Shown: positions 52,924 through 62,710 of the stretch, piece after piece | Layout: every line of letters begins with the position of its first letter | How positions within the stretch are numbered: position 1 is the first letter of the stretch | Notes under the pieces: generated by a model | What the model was told of the DNA's origin: nothing | What the model saw: only the letters and a program-made list of their open reading frames with translations | Database searches by the model: none | Translations under genes and position numbers: made by a program | NCBI GenBank assembly: GCA_036274895.1 | Contig: DASUEU010000050.1 | Span: 62,001-126,000 of the forward strand | DNA from: CALMKX01 sp036274895 | Lineage (GTDB): Bacteria > Acidobacteriota > Thermoanaerobaculia > Multivoradales > SZUA-115 | Direction: 5' to 3' | Length of the DNA: 64,000 nucleotides

Positions 52924-54922
52924 CGCGCACGATCCCGTCGGCGCTGACGCGGATCTCGAGGGTCCGGGTGGCCCCGGGGCGGAAGTTGCCCTGCACGGTT
53001 TCCACCTCGGTCTTGTCGAGCACTACCAGTACCCGCAGGGTGGCCGGGCCTGCGGGGATGGTGACCTGCCGCTCGAGGCTGCCGGAGGTGCCCTTGGAAC
53101 GCATGAAACCGGACTTCTCCGAATAGCGGAAGGACTCGCGCAGCAGCTGGCGCTTGTCCGCATAGACCGTGAGCACGCCCTGGGGCCTCTCGGTGAAGAA
53201 AGCGATGCGCAGCTGGGCGTCCCCCACCACCGGCTCCTCGGCGGCAGCCGGAGCGGCGGGTGCGGGAGCGGTGGTCGGGGCCTCTGCCGCGGTCGAGGTG
53301 GCGGGAGCCGGCACCACGGGGGTGGTGTGGGCCGGCGAGGGCGCCGGTGCCCCTTGCCGGCTCCCCGGGGAGCGCGTCGCGGCCTCGGCTCGGCGCAGCA
53401 GATCTGCGGCCCGGGCGTCGCCCGGAGCCATCTCGAGGGCCCGGCGAGCCGCGGCGGCGGCCTCGGCCGGCCGGCCTTCGGCCAGGGCCTTCTCGCCCAC
53501 CGTGACGAACGCCCCGACCTGTTCGTCGTTGTAGACGGACAGCAGCTGCGCCCGCGAGCCCTCCTCGGCACGCCGGCGCAGCTCGGCCACGTGGGAGGAG
53601 CCCGGGTCATAGCGCTCGACCTCGGCGATGGCCGACAGGGCGGCGGCGAAGTCCCCCTTGGCGAGCAGGGCCTCGGCCTTGCTCACCAGGATCCGGGTGT
53701 CCACCACCGGCGCCGGCTTGGCGGGGGCCGCCGGCTGCGACGAGCCCGAGCTCATGGCCAGGACGATCCCGACGGCGATGACGGCGACCACGCCCAGGCC
53801 GCCGAGGATGGCGATCAGGCGCCGGCGCTTCTGCTTGTCGTCCGCCACCGCGGGCCGCTGCACGGCGATCGGGGCGGTGGCCGGCTTGGGCGCCGGCTCG
53901 GGGATCGGCGGCAGCTCCAGGGCCGGCAGGGCCTCGAGGGGAGCGGCAGGCGCCTCCGGCTCCGGGGGCGGAGCCACCGGCACGATGGGGATCAGCTGCG
54001 TGGCCGCCTCGGGCGGCGAGGGAGGAGCGGCCGGGGCCTCGGCCACCACGTCCTGGGTGTCGTTGAGCTTGCTCTCCTCGGCCTCGACCTGCTCGACCGC
54101 CTTCTTGAGCTCCACCGCCAGCTCACCCACCCGGTGGTAGCGCTCCGCCGGCTGCTTGGCGAGGGCCTTGCCGAGCACCGCCTTGATGCTCGCCGGCAGC
54201 TCGCCCACGTACTCCTCGGGCGGGGTGAAGGGCTCGTTGATGATGCGGTGAGTGACCACCGTCAGGTTCTCGCCCTGGAAGGGCTTCTTCCTGGTCAGCA
54301 GCTCGTAGAGCACCACCCCGAGCGAGAAGATGTCCGCCCGGTGGTCGACGTCCTTGCCCTGGATCTGCTCCGGGGCCATGTAGTTGGGAGTGCCGAGGAG
54401 CTGGCCGGAGTGGGTCAGGTTGGAGCTCGCGAGGCGGGCGATGCCGAAGTCGGTGAGCTTGACCCGCTGGTCGGCGGTCAAGAGGATGTTGGCCGGCTTG
54501 ATGTCGCGATGCACCACGCCCTTGGAGTGGGCGTACTCGAGGGCTTGGGCCACCTGCCAGATGATGTCGGCGATGGTCGGCAGGTCGAGCACCTCGTCCC
54601 GGCGGAGCATCTCCTTCAAGTCCGTGCCGCGGACGTACTCCATGGCGATGAAGGTCAGCCCTTCGTCGCTGTGCTCGACGACGTCGTGGATGGTGACGAT
54701 GTTGGGGTGCGACAGGATGCCAGCGCTTTGGGCCTCGCGGATGAAGCGCTCGCGGGCCTCCTCCATCTCATCGTCCGAGGCCTGGATGCCGCGAAAGGTC
54801 TTGAGCGCGACCAGGCGGCCGATCAGGGGGTCCTTGGCCAGGTAGACGACCCCCATCGCACCCTTCCCGAGGGCGTCGACGACCTGGTAACGCCCCAGCT
54901 TGGGCGGGAGGGTTGCGCTCAT
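52910..54922 (-). CDS. membrane Ser/Thr protein kinase (PknB-like) with extracytoplasmic helical repeats
   Basis: 670 residues from the ATG at 54922. The kinase domain (residues 12-275) has GKGAMG, the VALK lysine (residue 41), HRDIKPAN, DFGIARL and APEQ. A Pro/Ala-rich linker leads to a membrane helix (LIAILGGLGVVAVIAVGIVLAM), TPR-like helices (LAKGDFAAALSAIAEVERYD, AEGRPAEAAAAARRALEMAP) and a beta-rich C-terminal domain. Likely senses envelope state and phosphorylates cytosolic targets; the PP2C at 38508 may reverse it. It has its own TTGACT-N17-TATGCT promoter. Confidence 0.93.
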   Translation of the reverse strand: MSATLPPKLGRYQVVDALGKGAMGVVYLAKDPLIGRLVALKTFRGIQASDDEMEEARERFIREAQSAGILSHPNIVTIHDVVEHSDEGLTFIAMEYVRGTDLKEMLRRDEVLDLPTIADIIWQVAQALEYAHSKGVVHRDIKPANILLTADQRVKLTDFGIARLASSNLTHSGQLLGTPNYMAPEQIQGKDVDHRADIFSLGVVLYELLTRKKPFQGENLTVVTHRIINEPFTPPEEYVGELPASIKAVLGKALAKQPAERYHRVGELAVELKKAVEQVEAEESKLNDTQDVVAEAPAAPPSPPEAATQLIPIVPVAPPPEPEAPAAPLEALPALELPPIPEPAPKPATAPIAVQRPAVADDKQKRRRLIAILGGLGVVAVIAVGIVLAMSSGSSQPAAPAKPAPVVDTRILVSKAEALLAKGDFAAALSAIAEVERYDPGSSHVAELRRRAEEGSRAQLLSVYNDEQVGAFVTVGEKALAEGRPAEAAAAARRALEMAPGDARAADLLRRAEAATRSPGSRQGAPAPSPAHTTPVVPAPATSTAAEAPTTAPAPAAPAAAEEPVVGDAQLRIAFFTERPQGVLTVYADKRQLLRESFRYSEKSGFMRSKGTSGSLERQVTIPAGPATLRVLVVLDKTEVETVQGNFRPGATRTLEIRVSADGIVRVTLR

Positions 54923-54949
54923 GGGAAAATCAGGCGTTGAAGCCCGGCG

Positions 54950-54978
54950 AGCATACGCCCCGGGCGGGGGGGAGTCAA
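54950..54978 (-). promoter_or_regulatory. promoter of the Ser/Thr kinase gene
   Basis: On the minus strand TTGACT (54973-54978), 17-base spacer, TATGCT (54950-54955). Same -10 as the M16 promoter. Confidence 0.72.
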
Positions 54979-54996
54979 TTTGCGGCGGGAGGAAGG

Positions 54997-57900
54997 TCAC
55001 CCGCGGCCGAGGCGGCGGACGGCGGCTAGGGCGAGGGCGCAGGCGAGCACGAGCACGCCGAGCTGGGAGAGGGCCGGGATCTCCAGGGGGTCGACCTCAC
55101 CTCCGGGGATCACGAAGCAGGTCGGGTCGAGGTTGGTGGGAGTCCCGGCGGCGTTCGAGGAGCGCAGGGTCTCGTTCTGCCCGTTGTCGTTGAGGTCGAC
55201 CTGGACCTCTGCCTGGTTGCAGAAGCGGGTTCCCGGCGCCGTGCCGATGGGGAGCTCGGCGTCGACCTCGATCCTCACCGTCGCCCCCGGCGGCACGGCA
55301 CCGCTCCAGAAGACGCTCACCGGGGAGAACGAGATCTCGCCGCTCTCGGCAGCAGCGCTCAACACCGAGAGCCCGCCGGGTAGGAAGTCCCGGAGCTCCG
55401 GGCCGTCGTTGTCGCCCTGGAAGACCGGGCCGGCGTTCATCACCTCGATCTCGAAGTGGACCTGGTTCGGGTTCTCGTCGGCGAACGACACCCGCTTGAG
55501 CGCCCCGACGCCCGTCACCGGCGTCGAGAGAGTCGAGAGGTTGTTGGCGAGGTCCGGGTCTTCGACCCCCGGCGGCGAGCGGACCTCCACCTCGTCGAGG
55601 TAGAGGCTGCCGGGCGCTGGAAGGCGCACCGCCCCGAAGGCCTTCAGGGTGACGGCGGCACCCGGGGCGAGGTCGATCCCCGCGCTGACCCCTCCCTCGC
55701 TCTCGGGGCCGCAAGCGGCCCCGGGTCCCGCCGAGCAAGCCGTCTGGATCTCGAGCAAGCCCGCCGGCAGGAGGTGCTCGATCTCGACCCCCGCGACGGC
55801 GGCCGGTCCCAGGTTCGTCACCGTCACCTCGTACTCCACGTTGTCGCCGGGCACCAGGCTGGCCGGCGACACCAGGTGCGCCGTCACGGCCAGGTCCGCC
55901 GCGCAGGCTCCAGCGACCACCACTTCCAGGCTCGAGGTGTTGTCAGCCGGATCAGGGTCGTCCAGCGGGCCGCCGGTCACCCCGGCTGTGAGGGTCGAGG
56001 GGTCGGGCGCGGCGCAGTCGAGCGCGGCCGTGACGGTGTAGGTGGCGAGGCCCCCGGGAGCGAGCGTGAACGTGTCCCCGACCGGCCCGGTGCCGGCCGG
56101 CGTACAGGTGCCGCCCGTGGCGGTGCAGGTCCAGGTGACGTTCGAGAGGCTCGCCGGAGGGGCGTGGCCGATCGTCCCGGACGAAGCGATCCCCGGCCCC
56201 TGGTTGGTGACGATCAGCCGGTACTGGACGGTCGTTCCCCGGGCGAAGGGCGGAGCGACCGCCTCGATGTTCAGGGAGAGGTCGGTGGGGCAGGTGGCAC
56301 TCGGGACGACGGTCACAGTCGCGCTTGCCTGGTTGTTGCCGAGGCTGCGATCGGTGACTTGATCGGGCGCACGGATCTGGCCCTCGATCTCGAGAGGACC
56401 GGCAGCGGCACAGGCCGGCCGCAGGGTGAGGGTGCGCGTGACCCGCGCGCCGGCGGCGAGGTCGACCAGGCGCTCGAGCGCTCCCCCTTCCAGGGCGAGA
56501 CCGGCGGGCAAGCCCACGCGGACGAGGGCGTCCTCGACCGGATCCGGCCCCAGGTTGGACGCCTCGACGGTGAGGGTGAACGCCTCGCCCGCCGCGAGGG
56601 GAGGGGCGGGGACGTCGAGAGTGATGGCGAGGTCCGCTCGCGGCAGCGGAGCGATCGGCGTCGATTCCGTCGCCGTGTTGTTGGCCAGCCGGGGATCGGG
56701 TGCGAGGTCCGAGGTCGACACGGTTGCCGCGCTGACCACCGTACCGCTGGCGGTGGCGGCCACGGTGGTCGTGAGCGTCCAGGTCACGCTCGAATCCGGC
56801 GGCAGCATCACCTGACCGACGACGTCCCCGCTCCCGGACCCGGGGGAACAGCCGGCTCCGCGCGCGCCCTGACAGCTCCAGCTCACCCCGGTCAGGAACG
56901 AAGAGAGCCGAGTCCCGACCGCCGCGCTGACCGGCGGCCCAGAGCCTTGGGGGCGGCTGACCACCAGGGTGTACGGCAAGCTCGCCCCGGGCTGGGTGAG
57001 CTCGAGGTCGCTCGCGAGGGTGACCGAGAGATCAACCGGCGGCGCAGCCACCGGCGCCGGGCAGGCGAAGGCCGCGCCGGCGTTGGGGGCCTGGAGGTCG
57101 TTCAGATAGGAGCCCACGGCCACCCAGCTGCCGTCGGTGGCGACGCCGAGGCCCAGCTCGTCGGCCCGGCCCCCCGCGGGGTCTCGCACCTCGGCGAGCA
57201 GCTCGCCAGTCCGGAGGTCGAAGACGTAAGCGGCGCCGGCGTCCTCGGCCGTCTCGTCGTCCCAGCGTGCGCCGACCACGGCGAGCCCGCCGCCCACCGC
57301 CACCGAGATGCCGTACTCCTCCCCCGACGAGGAGGAGGGGGGCCGGGGCAGGGAGGTCGGCGCGCCCCAGCCGGCTTCCGAACGGGTCGCCAGGTAGGCG
57401 TTGCCGCGGCCGCCGGCCTGGCGGGGAGCGCCGATGGCCAGCCGGCTGCCGGACAGGGCCACGGCCCGTCCGAAGGTGCCGCCGCCACCGCCGGCGGCGA
57501 GCTTGGCCCGCTGATCCCACTGACAAGGACCGCTCCGCTCGAAGAGATAGACGGCGCCGGAGTCCGCGCCCGCCACGTCGGCGAAAGGAGCCCCCACCGC
57601 CAGCCAGCCGCCGGACAGGGCCACGGCGAAGCCGAAGCCGTCCCCGGCCGCGGCGTCGGCTGCGAGAACCTTGGCCGGGCAGCGAGCCCCCCCTGCCTCG
57701 AAGACCGTGACCGAGCCGGCGTTCGAGCCGCGATCGTCGTCCCCGGGGGCACCCACCGCCACGATGCCGCCGTCCAGGGCCACCGACCAGCCGAACTGGT
57801 CTCCGGTCGTGGGGCCGGCCGGGTGCAGGTCGGCCGTCTGGCTCAGACCCCCGCCACAGTAGAGCCGCGCCGCGCCGGCCCGCTCGGCGGCGAAGGGAGC

Positions 57901-58251
57901 TCCGGCCACGGCGCATTGGCCGTCGAAGGCCACGGCCCAGCCCAGCTCCGCGCCGGCGCCGAAGCCGGCCCCGGGCAGCCGGGCAGCTGCCCAGCAGCCG
58001 GTGCCCCCGGGGGGGCAGACCGGATCGCGGCTCAGCCGGAAGACCGCCCCGGAGTTGCTGCCGTCGGTGTCGTCGCCGAAGGAGGCGGCGATCAGGGCGC
58101 CTCCGGAGTAGGCCAGCGAGCAGCCATAGTTGTCCCCCATGGCGAGGCCCCCGGGGGTGGCCCTCTCGAGGCCGCCGCTGCCGGCGTCGCCGAGCAGCCG
58201 GCTGGCGGCGAGGGCCAGCAGGAGCGCGGCAAACGGGGCGGGGCGGGCCAT
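54997..58251 (-). CDS. large surface protein: FG-GAP-like propeller, DUF11 repeats, IPTL-like sorting tail
   Basis: 1084 residues. After a signal peptide (APFAALLLALAASRLLGDAG) the first ~400 residues repeat a pattern such as FGWSVALDGGIVAVGAPGDDDRGSNAG and FGRAVALSGSRLAIGAP, typical of FG-GAP/integrin-like propellers. Several DUF11-type Ig domains follow (DLSVTLASDLELTQPG, DLAITLDVPAPPLAAGE, DLSLNIEAVAPPFARG, DLAVTAHLVSPASLVPGDN). The tail DPLEIPALSQLG with a hydrophobic helix and RRLGRG matches the tripartite sorting layout, with IPAL instead of IPTL. Probably displayed on the surface. Starts nine bases after the FecR gene and ends its operon. Confidence 0.85.
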   Translation of the reverse strand: MARPAPFAALLLALAASRLLGDAGSGGLERATPGGLAMGDNYGCSLAYSGGALIAASFGDDTDGSNSGAVFRLSRDPVCPPGGTGCWAAARLPGAGFGAGAELGWAVAFDGQCAVAGAPFAAERAGAARLYCGGGLSQTADLHPAGPTTGDQFGWSVALDGGIVAVGAPGDDDRGSNAGSVTVFEAGGARCPAKVLAADAAAGDGFGFAVALSGGWLAVGAPFADVAGADSGAVYLFERSGPCQWDQRAKLAAGGGGGTFGRAVALSGSRLAIGAPRQAGGRGNAYLATRSEAGWGAPTSLPRPPSSSSGEEYGISVAVGGGLAVVGARWDDETAEDAGAAYVFDLRTGELLAEVRDPAGGRADELGLGVATDGSWVAVGSYLNDLQAPNAGAAFACPAPVAAPPVDLSVTLASDLELTQPGASLPYTLVVSRPQGSGPPVSAAVGTRLSSFLTGVSWSCQGARGAGCSPGSGSGDVVGQVMLPPDSSVTWTLTTTVAATASGTVVSAATVSTSDLAPDPRLANNTATESTPIAPLPRADLAITLDVPAPPLAAGEAFTLTVEASNLGPDPVEDALVRVGLPAGLALEGGALERLVDLAAGARVTRTLTLRPACAAAGPLEIEGQIRAPDQVTDRSLGNNQASATVTVVPSATCPTDLSLNIEAVAPPFARGTTVQYRLIVTNQGPGIASSGTIGHAPPASLSNVTWTCTATGGTCTPAGTGPVGDTFTLAPGGLATYTVTAALDCAAPDPSTLTAGVTGGPLDDPDPADNTSSLEVVVAGACAADLAVTAHLVSPASLVPGDNVEYEVTVTNLGPAAVAGVEIEHLLPAGLLEIQTACSAGPGAACGPESEGGVSAGIDLAPGAAVTLKAFGAVRLPAPGSLYLDEVEVRSPPGVEDPDLANNLSTLSTPVTGVGALKRVSFADENPNQVHFEIEVMNAGPVFQGDNDGPELRDFLPGGLSVLSAAAESGEISFSPVSVFWSGAVPPGATVRIEVDAELPIGTAPGTRFCNQAEVQVDLNDNGQNETLRSSNAAGTPTNLDPTCFVIPGGEVDPLEIPALSQLGVLVLACALALAAVRRLGRG

Positions 58252-58260
58252 GGCGCCTCG

Positions 58261-58953
58261 CTACTGGTTGCCCCGGTCGTTGGGCAGCAGCAGGTCCACC
58301 AGGTCCCCCGGGTCCGGGGGCTCGGCGGCCGGCGAGCCCGGGCCCCCGGCCGAAGGCGAGAGGGAGGCCACCGCGTTGCCCGTCGGGGCCGGCGGTGTCG
58401 GCAGGCCCCCCGGGGCGACCGTGGTCTGCTGCCCGGGTCCCACCAGCAAGGGCTCCCCGAGCGCCTTGCCCTGGACGCTCACCACCCCCTCGATCACCAC
58501 CACCCGGGTCTCGCCGCTGGGCAGCACCTCGATCATCACCAGGGTACCTTTGATGCCGATGGTGGCGGTCGGGGTCTCCACCACCAACTCGCCCTGGAAG
58601 AGCCGGGACAGGGCCACCCACAGGCGACCCACCAGCACCGAGAGCCCGTTCTGCGAGCGGCCGGAAGCGTCGATCGTGGCCCGGTCGATGGTCACCCTGG
58701 CCTCGGCGCCGAGGCGCAACGAGCCGCGCGGGTCGAAGGTCAGCAGGGCCTCGGACCTCTTGCCCGTGGCGATGAGGTAGCCGAGGGTGAAGCCGTCCCC
58801 GGCGGCAAGGCGGACCTCAGGGGCGCCCGGAGGCGTGCCACGCACGTCGTTGACGGCGATCGCCACCCGGCCGGCGTCGGCACCGTGGCCCGGCAGCGCG
58901 GCGCCGAGCAGCAGGAGGACAGCCAGCCAGCAGGGCGCGGCTCGGCCGCTCAT
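58261..58953 (-). CDS. FecR domain protein, exported
   Basis: 230 residues from the ATG at 58953. A signal peptide (CWLAVLLLLGAALPGHGAD) is followed by a FecR-type beta domain: VRLAAGDGFTLGYLIATGKRSEALLTF, GSLRLGAEARVTID and VETPTATIGIKGTLVMIEV, then EGVVSVQGKALGEPLLVGPGQQT. FecR domains transmit signals across the envelope or interact with TonB-type systems; no sigma factor gene is adjacent here. Overlaps the beta-barrel gene stop by four bases (ATGA). Confidence 0.88.
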   Translation of the reverse strand: MSGRAAPCWLAVLLLLGAALPGHGADAGRVAIAVNDVRGTPPGAPEVRLAAGDGFTLGYLIATGKRSEALLTFDPRGSLRLGAEARVTIDRATIDASGRSQNGLSVLVGRLWVALSRLFQGELVVETPTATIGIKGTLVMIEVLPSGETRVVVIEGVVSVQGKALGEPLLVGPGQQTTVAPGGLPTPPAPTGNAVASLSPSAGGPGSPAAEPPDPGDLVDLLLPNDRGNQ

Positions 58954-60233
58954 CGCCCACCTCCCTCGAACCGGCTGAACCAGCTGACGCCGAGGGCGAA
59001 GGTCGTGCGCTCCACGTCCAGGTTGGCCAGGGTGTCGGCCTGGCCGATCTCGGTCTCGCGCGAGAACCAGCTGCCGCGCAAGGACAGCACCCAGCTCGGC
59101 CGGAAGGCCCAGGCCAGGGAGGCCGCCGCCCGGGAGTAGGAGTCCTCCCGGGCTTGATCGGCGATGAACAGGGGGAAGTAGGGGTTCGAGGCCAGATCGT
59201 CGAAGTCCTGGCGACCCGCGGCACCGACCAGGAAGAGGGTCCAGCGCGCGCCGAAAGGCAGGGACAGCTCGGCCCGCCCCTCGGTCGTGGTGGCGTCGAA
59301 GGCCGCTCCGGCGTCGCGCTCCTCGCGCCAGGCGCTCAAGCGCAGCGAGCGGTCCCGCCGGCCCAAGTAGAGCCACTGGGAGAGGGAGCCTGCCACCCGC
59401 CGGCCGCTCCGCGGATCGTTCGCCCCTCCCGTGTAGTCGTCGTCCGTCCAGGCCAGCTCGAGCTGGGTCGCAGTCCAGGCAGCCTCGTGCACGCGAAGGG
59501 CCAGGCTCGCCTCGCTCCCTCGGCGGAAGGTCTCGCCGTCGCGCTGCTCCTGCGCGAAGCCGGCCTGTGCCAGGGCCACCACGGCGCCGCCGCCTCGCGG
59601 CACCCGCGCGTAACCCAGGGGCCCGGTCAGCAGGCCCAGGGAGTCCTCACCCCAGGCCAGCGAGACCACGGCCCGGCCGCTGCCGAAGTCGAGGAAGCCG
59701 AAGTCCGAGAACAGGCTCTGCCGTGCCGCGAGGGCGATGCCCAGGGTGAGGCCGCGGCGGCCGACGACGGGGTGGAGGTCGAGGCGCAGGTCCAGGTCGG
59801 TGACCTGGTCGGCCTCGGGGCCGGTGAGCCGATCGCCATCGGGCAGCTCGGCCGCCGTGCCCTCGGGCACCAGCAGGGGGTTGCTGTCCCGGCCCTGGGC
59901 GGCGCCCACCCGCAGGGCCAGGAGCGGCACGTCGCCCAGCGGCGCGAGCTCGCCCAAGGCCGTGGGCAAGAAGACCTCGCCGGGGGCCGGCTCCCCGCCC
60001 AGGCGCGCCCGTGCCAGGGCCAGGTAGTGGCGGGCGAGGCGATGGCGGGGGTCGAGCTCGAGGGCCTCGGTCAGCAGCTGGACGGCCGTGGCGTCGTCAC
60101 CGCGGTTGTAGGCGTCCACCCCGTAGGCGAAGGCCACCTCGGCGTCGGCCCGGCCTCCCTCTCCCGCTGCGGCGGGAAGGCCGAGCGACGCCCATCCGAG
60201 GAGCAGGAGAAGCAGGGAGGCAGCTCGAGGCAC
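58950..60233 (-). CDS. TPR plus outer-membrane beta-barrel protein
   Basis: 427 residues from a GTG at 60233 with GGAGG eight bases upstream. A signal peptide (LLLLLLGWASLGLPAAAG) is followed by a TPR (FAYGVDAYNRGDDATAVQLLTEALELDP) and a long amphipathic beta-strand region with alternating hydrophobic residues (RRGLTLGIALAARQ, LRLSAWREERDAGAAF, RTTFALGVSWFSRF), characteristic of a bacterial outer-membrane barrel. Function unknown. Operon with FecR and FG-GAP protein; the CHASE2 cyclase gene is 118 bases upstream in the same direction. Confidence 0.85.
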   Translation of the reverse strand: MPRAASLLLLLLGWASLGLPAAAGEGGRADAEVAFAYGVDAYNRGDDATAVQLLTEALELDPRHRLARHYLALARARLGGEPAPGEVFLPTALGELAPLGDVPLLALRVGAAQGRDSNPLLVPEGTAAELPDGDRLTGPEADQVTDLDLRLDLHPVVGRRGLTLGIALAARQSLFSDFGFLDFGSGRAVVSLAWGEDSLGLLTGPLGYARVPRGGGAVVALAQAGFAQEQRDGETFRRGSEASLALRVHEAAWTATQLELAWTDDDYTGGANDPRSGRRVAGSLSQWLYLGRRDRSLRLSAWREERDAGAAFDATTTEGRAELSLPFGARWTLFLVGAAGRQDFDDLASNPYFPLFIADQAREDSYSRAAASLAWAFRPSWVLSLRGSWFSRETEIGQADTLANLDVERTTFALGVSWFSRFEGGGR

Positions 60234-60351
60234 CGTCTGACCTCCACGGCGCTCCCGGAAGCGTCGCAGCTATCGTGGCGGTATTCCAGATTTTCCCCTT
60301 TTAGCACAAAAGATCGTTTCCTGCAAAAGCGGCCGTCGATGAAACGCCCCC

Positions 60352-62505
60352 TCACTTGCTGGTCAGCGTCTCCACCCCATCCCAGTCCGCCGGCGGCGGG
60401 TGCTGGAGGAAGCGCCGGCAGCGCTCGAGGTAGAGCCGGTTCGGGCCGTCCTCGAGGCCCTCGGCCTCCAGACCCTCGAACAGGGCCAGGGCCCCGGCGA
60501 AGTCGGCGGCGTGGTAGCGGGCGAGGCCGGCCGCGAAGCGCTCGACGAGCCGGCGCTCCTCCGGCGTGCCGGAGCCCTCGGCCACCAGCTCGAAGAGGGT
60601 GACCGCCACCTTCTTGCCCTTGACCCGCACGCGGTCCACCTCACGGCAAAGGAAGCCCTCCCCCGCCGCCCGCGCGGTCGACTCGGCGAGCAGGATCGAG
60701 GTGCCGTAGAGCTTGTTGAGCCCCTCGATGCGCGAGCCGAGGTTGACGCTGTCGCCGATCACCGTGTAGCTGAACACGTCCTCCGAGCCCATGTTGCCGA
60801 CCGACATCTCGCCGGTGGCGATGCCGATGCCCACCCCCAGCCCGGAGGCCCTGGGGAAGGCGCCGCTCTTCTGCCACCCCGCCTTCAGCCGCTCGAGCTC
60901 GGCGCGCATGCCGAGGGCCGCCCGGCAGGCCCGGGCGGCGTGGTCCGGGTGGGCGACCGGCGCGCCGAAGAACGCCATCAGGGCGTCGCCCATGTACTTG
61001 TCGAGGGTGCCGCCGGTGGCCAGCACCACGCGGGTCATCGGCGTGAAGAACGCGTTGAGCAGCCGGGTGACCTCGGTGGGGTCGAGCTCCTCGGAGAGGT
61101 CGGTGAAGCCGCGGATGTCCGAGAACAGCACGGTCATCACCCGCCGCTCGCCCCCCAGTCGCACGCCCTCCGGATCCTGGAGCAGCTCCTCGACCACCGC
61201 CGGCGCCACGTAACGCTCGAACAACCGCCGCACCTGCCGGCCGCGGCGGTCCACCCAGCCGATCTGGTAGGGCAGGGTGAAGACCAGGGCGGCGAGGCCG
61301 GCCAGGGCGGGCCCCACGGTCTGGAGGTGCCAGCTCGCTAGTTGGAACGCGGCGAAGGCCACCAGCGGCCAGGCGGCCACCACGCCGAGGGCGAAGAAGG
61401 CCCCCCGCCGGTAGGGCTTGCCCCGGGCCACCACCAGGGCCACGGCCGGCCCCAGGACGAAGAGGGCGAGCAACGACAGCCCGTTCTGCGGCCCCCGGTC
61501 GGAGAGGGCGTCGCCGTTCAAGAGGTTGTCCGCGGCGTGGGCGTGGACCTCGACGCCAGGGATCTCCGAGCCGAAGGGGGAGGTCTGGAAGTCGCCGATC
61601 CCCGGCTCGTTGGCCCCCACGAAGACCAGCATGCCGGCGAAGGCGCCGGCGGGCATGCGACCCTCGAGCACCTCCACCACGCCGCGGGTCGGGTAGCTCC
61701 GGGCCGGACCGCGATAGTTCAGACGCAGCGCCAGGTGGTCGTTAGCCGCCACCGGCTCGCCGGCGAGCAGCACCTGGGCGACCCTACCGTCCCGCGGCTC
61801 GAGGCGCAGGCCCTGCCCGCCCAGAAAGCGCTCGGCGGCGCGCAGGGCGAGGGCCGGGTAGTAGCGTCCCGAGTGCCGGATGACGAGATCGTAGTCGCGC
61901 AGCACCCCGGTCGAGCTGCGCCCCTTGGAGAAGAAGCCCTGGGAGGAGGCGGCCTGGGCGAAAAGGTCGAGGTTGGGCTCGACCGCCGGCCGGCCGGGCA
62001 CGATGAAGCCCTCCGGGGGATCCCCCAGCACCTGCTCGATGGCCGAGGGCTCGATGTTGGCGGGATCCCCGCCCATCGGCCCGTGCCGCGCGCCCGGACT
62101 GGGACGGAAGTAGTAGCCGGCCACGACGTTGCCGGCACGGGCCATGGCCGTCGCCAGCTCGCCGTCCTCGGCCGAGAGGTCCACCTTCTCGTCGCGGCGG
62201 GAGGGCTCGGAGAAGACCAGATCGAGGGCGATGACCTTCGCGCCGGCCGAGGAGAGCCGATCGACCAGCTCGGCGATACGGGTGCGGGGCCAGGGGAATT
62301 GGCCATAGGCATCCACGCTCTCGGCGTCGATGGCCACGATGGCGATGCGCGGGTCGGCCGCCTGGCGGCCCCGCGAGGCCATCATCTGGTCCACCCACAC
62401 CGCCTCGAAGCGGGTCAACCAGCCCTCTCCCTGCAGCCCCAGCGCCACCAAGGACGCCCCGAGGCCGAGGAGCAGGGGGAGGCGGGAGGGGCGGGGGGCG
62501 GGCAT
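60352..62505 (-). CDS. CHASE2-domain class III adenylate/guanylate cyclase
   Basis: 717 residues. An N-terminal membrane helix precedes a periplasmic CHASE2 sensor (IAIVAIDAESVDAYGQFPWPRT, AGAKVIALDLVFSEPS). Three membrane helices follow near residues 335-410, then the cyclase domain (~455-640): MTVLFSDIRGFTDLSEE with the metal Asp, TLDKYMGDALMAFFG with the second Asp and substrate Lys, and TVIGDSVNLGSRIEGL with the transition-state Asn/Arg. The Lys-type substrate residue favours ATP. The start codon immediately follows the stop of the 66-residue gene at 62506 with no gap. Confidence 0.92.
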   Translation of the reverse strand: MPAPRPSRLPLLLGLGASLVALGLQGEGWLTRFEAVWVDQMMASRGRQAADPRIAIVAIDAESVDAYGQFPWPRTRIAELVDRLSSAGAKVIALDLVFSEPSRRDEKVDLSAEDGELATAMARAGNVVAGYYFRPSPGARHGPMGGDPANIEPSAIEQVLGDPPEGFIVPGRPAVEPNLDLFAQAASSQGFFSKGRSSTGVLRDYDLVIRHSGRYYPALALRAAERFLGGQGLRLEPRDGRVAQVLLAGEPVAANDHLALRLNYRGPARSYPTRGVVEVLEGRMPAGAFAGMLVFVGANEPGIGDFQTSPFGSEIPGVEVHAHAADNLLNGDALSDRGPQNGLSLLALFVLGPAVALVVARGKPYRRGAFFALGVVAAWPLVAFAAFQLASWHLQTVGPALAGLAALVFTLPYQIGWVDRRGRQVRRLFERYVAPAVVEELLQDPEGVRLGGERRVMTVLFSDIRGFTDLSEELDPTEVTRLLNAFFTPMTRVVLATGGTLDKYMGDALMAFFGAPVAHPDHAARACRAALGMRAELERLKAGWQKSGAFPRASGLGVGIGIATGEMSVGNMGSEDVFSYTVIGDSVNLGSRIEGLNKLYGTSILLAESTARAAGEGFLCREVDRVRVKGKKVAVTLFELVAEGSGTPEERRLVERFAAGLARYHAADFAGALALFEGLEAEGLEDGPNRLYLERCRRFLQHPPPADWDGVETLTSK

Positions 62506-62706
62506 CTAGCTGCCTTCGTCGTTGCGTCGGGCCAGGTAGCGCTGCACGGCCCTCGCGAGCCGCGGGCGCGGCCGCTCAGAATCGTCCAGGGCAATCAGAA
62601 ACGCGTCCCACTCCCGTGGAGTGAGAGTCAGGGTCGGCTCACTGATCGAGATCCGCTCGTCGATCTGTTTCTGGTGGTCGGTTTTTGGAGCTGGCATCAT
62701 GGCCAC
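62506..62706 (-). CDS. short DUF1778/TacA-like protein
   Basis: 66 residues from GTG at 62706 (ATG at 62700 possible). RISISEPTLTLTPREWDAFLIAL and SERPRPRLARAVQRYL resemble the short DUF1778 antitoxin N-terminus, with a C-terminal helix. It lies between the PIN toxin and the cyclase, four bases after the toxin stop and zero bases before the cyclase start. No matching GNAT toxin follows. The call is tentative. Confidence 0.55.
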   Translation of the reverse strand: MAMMPAPKTDHQKQIDERISISEPTLTLTPREWDAFLIALDDSERPRPRLARAVQRYLARRNDEGS

Positions 62707-62710
62707 TCAG

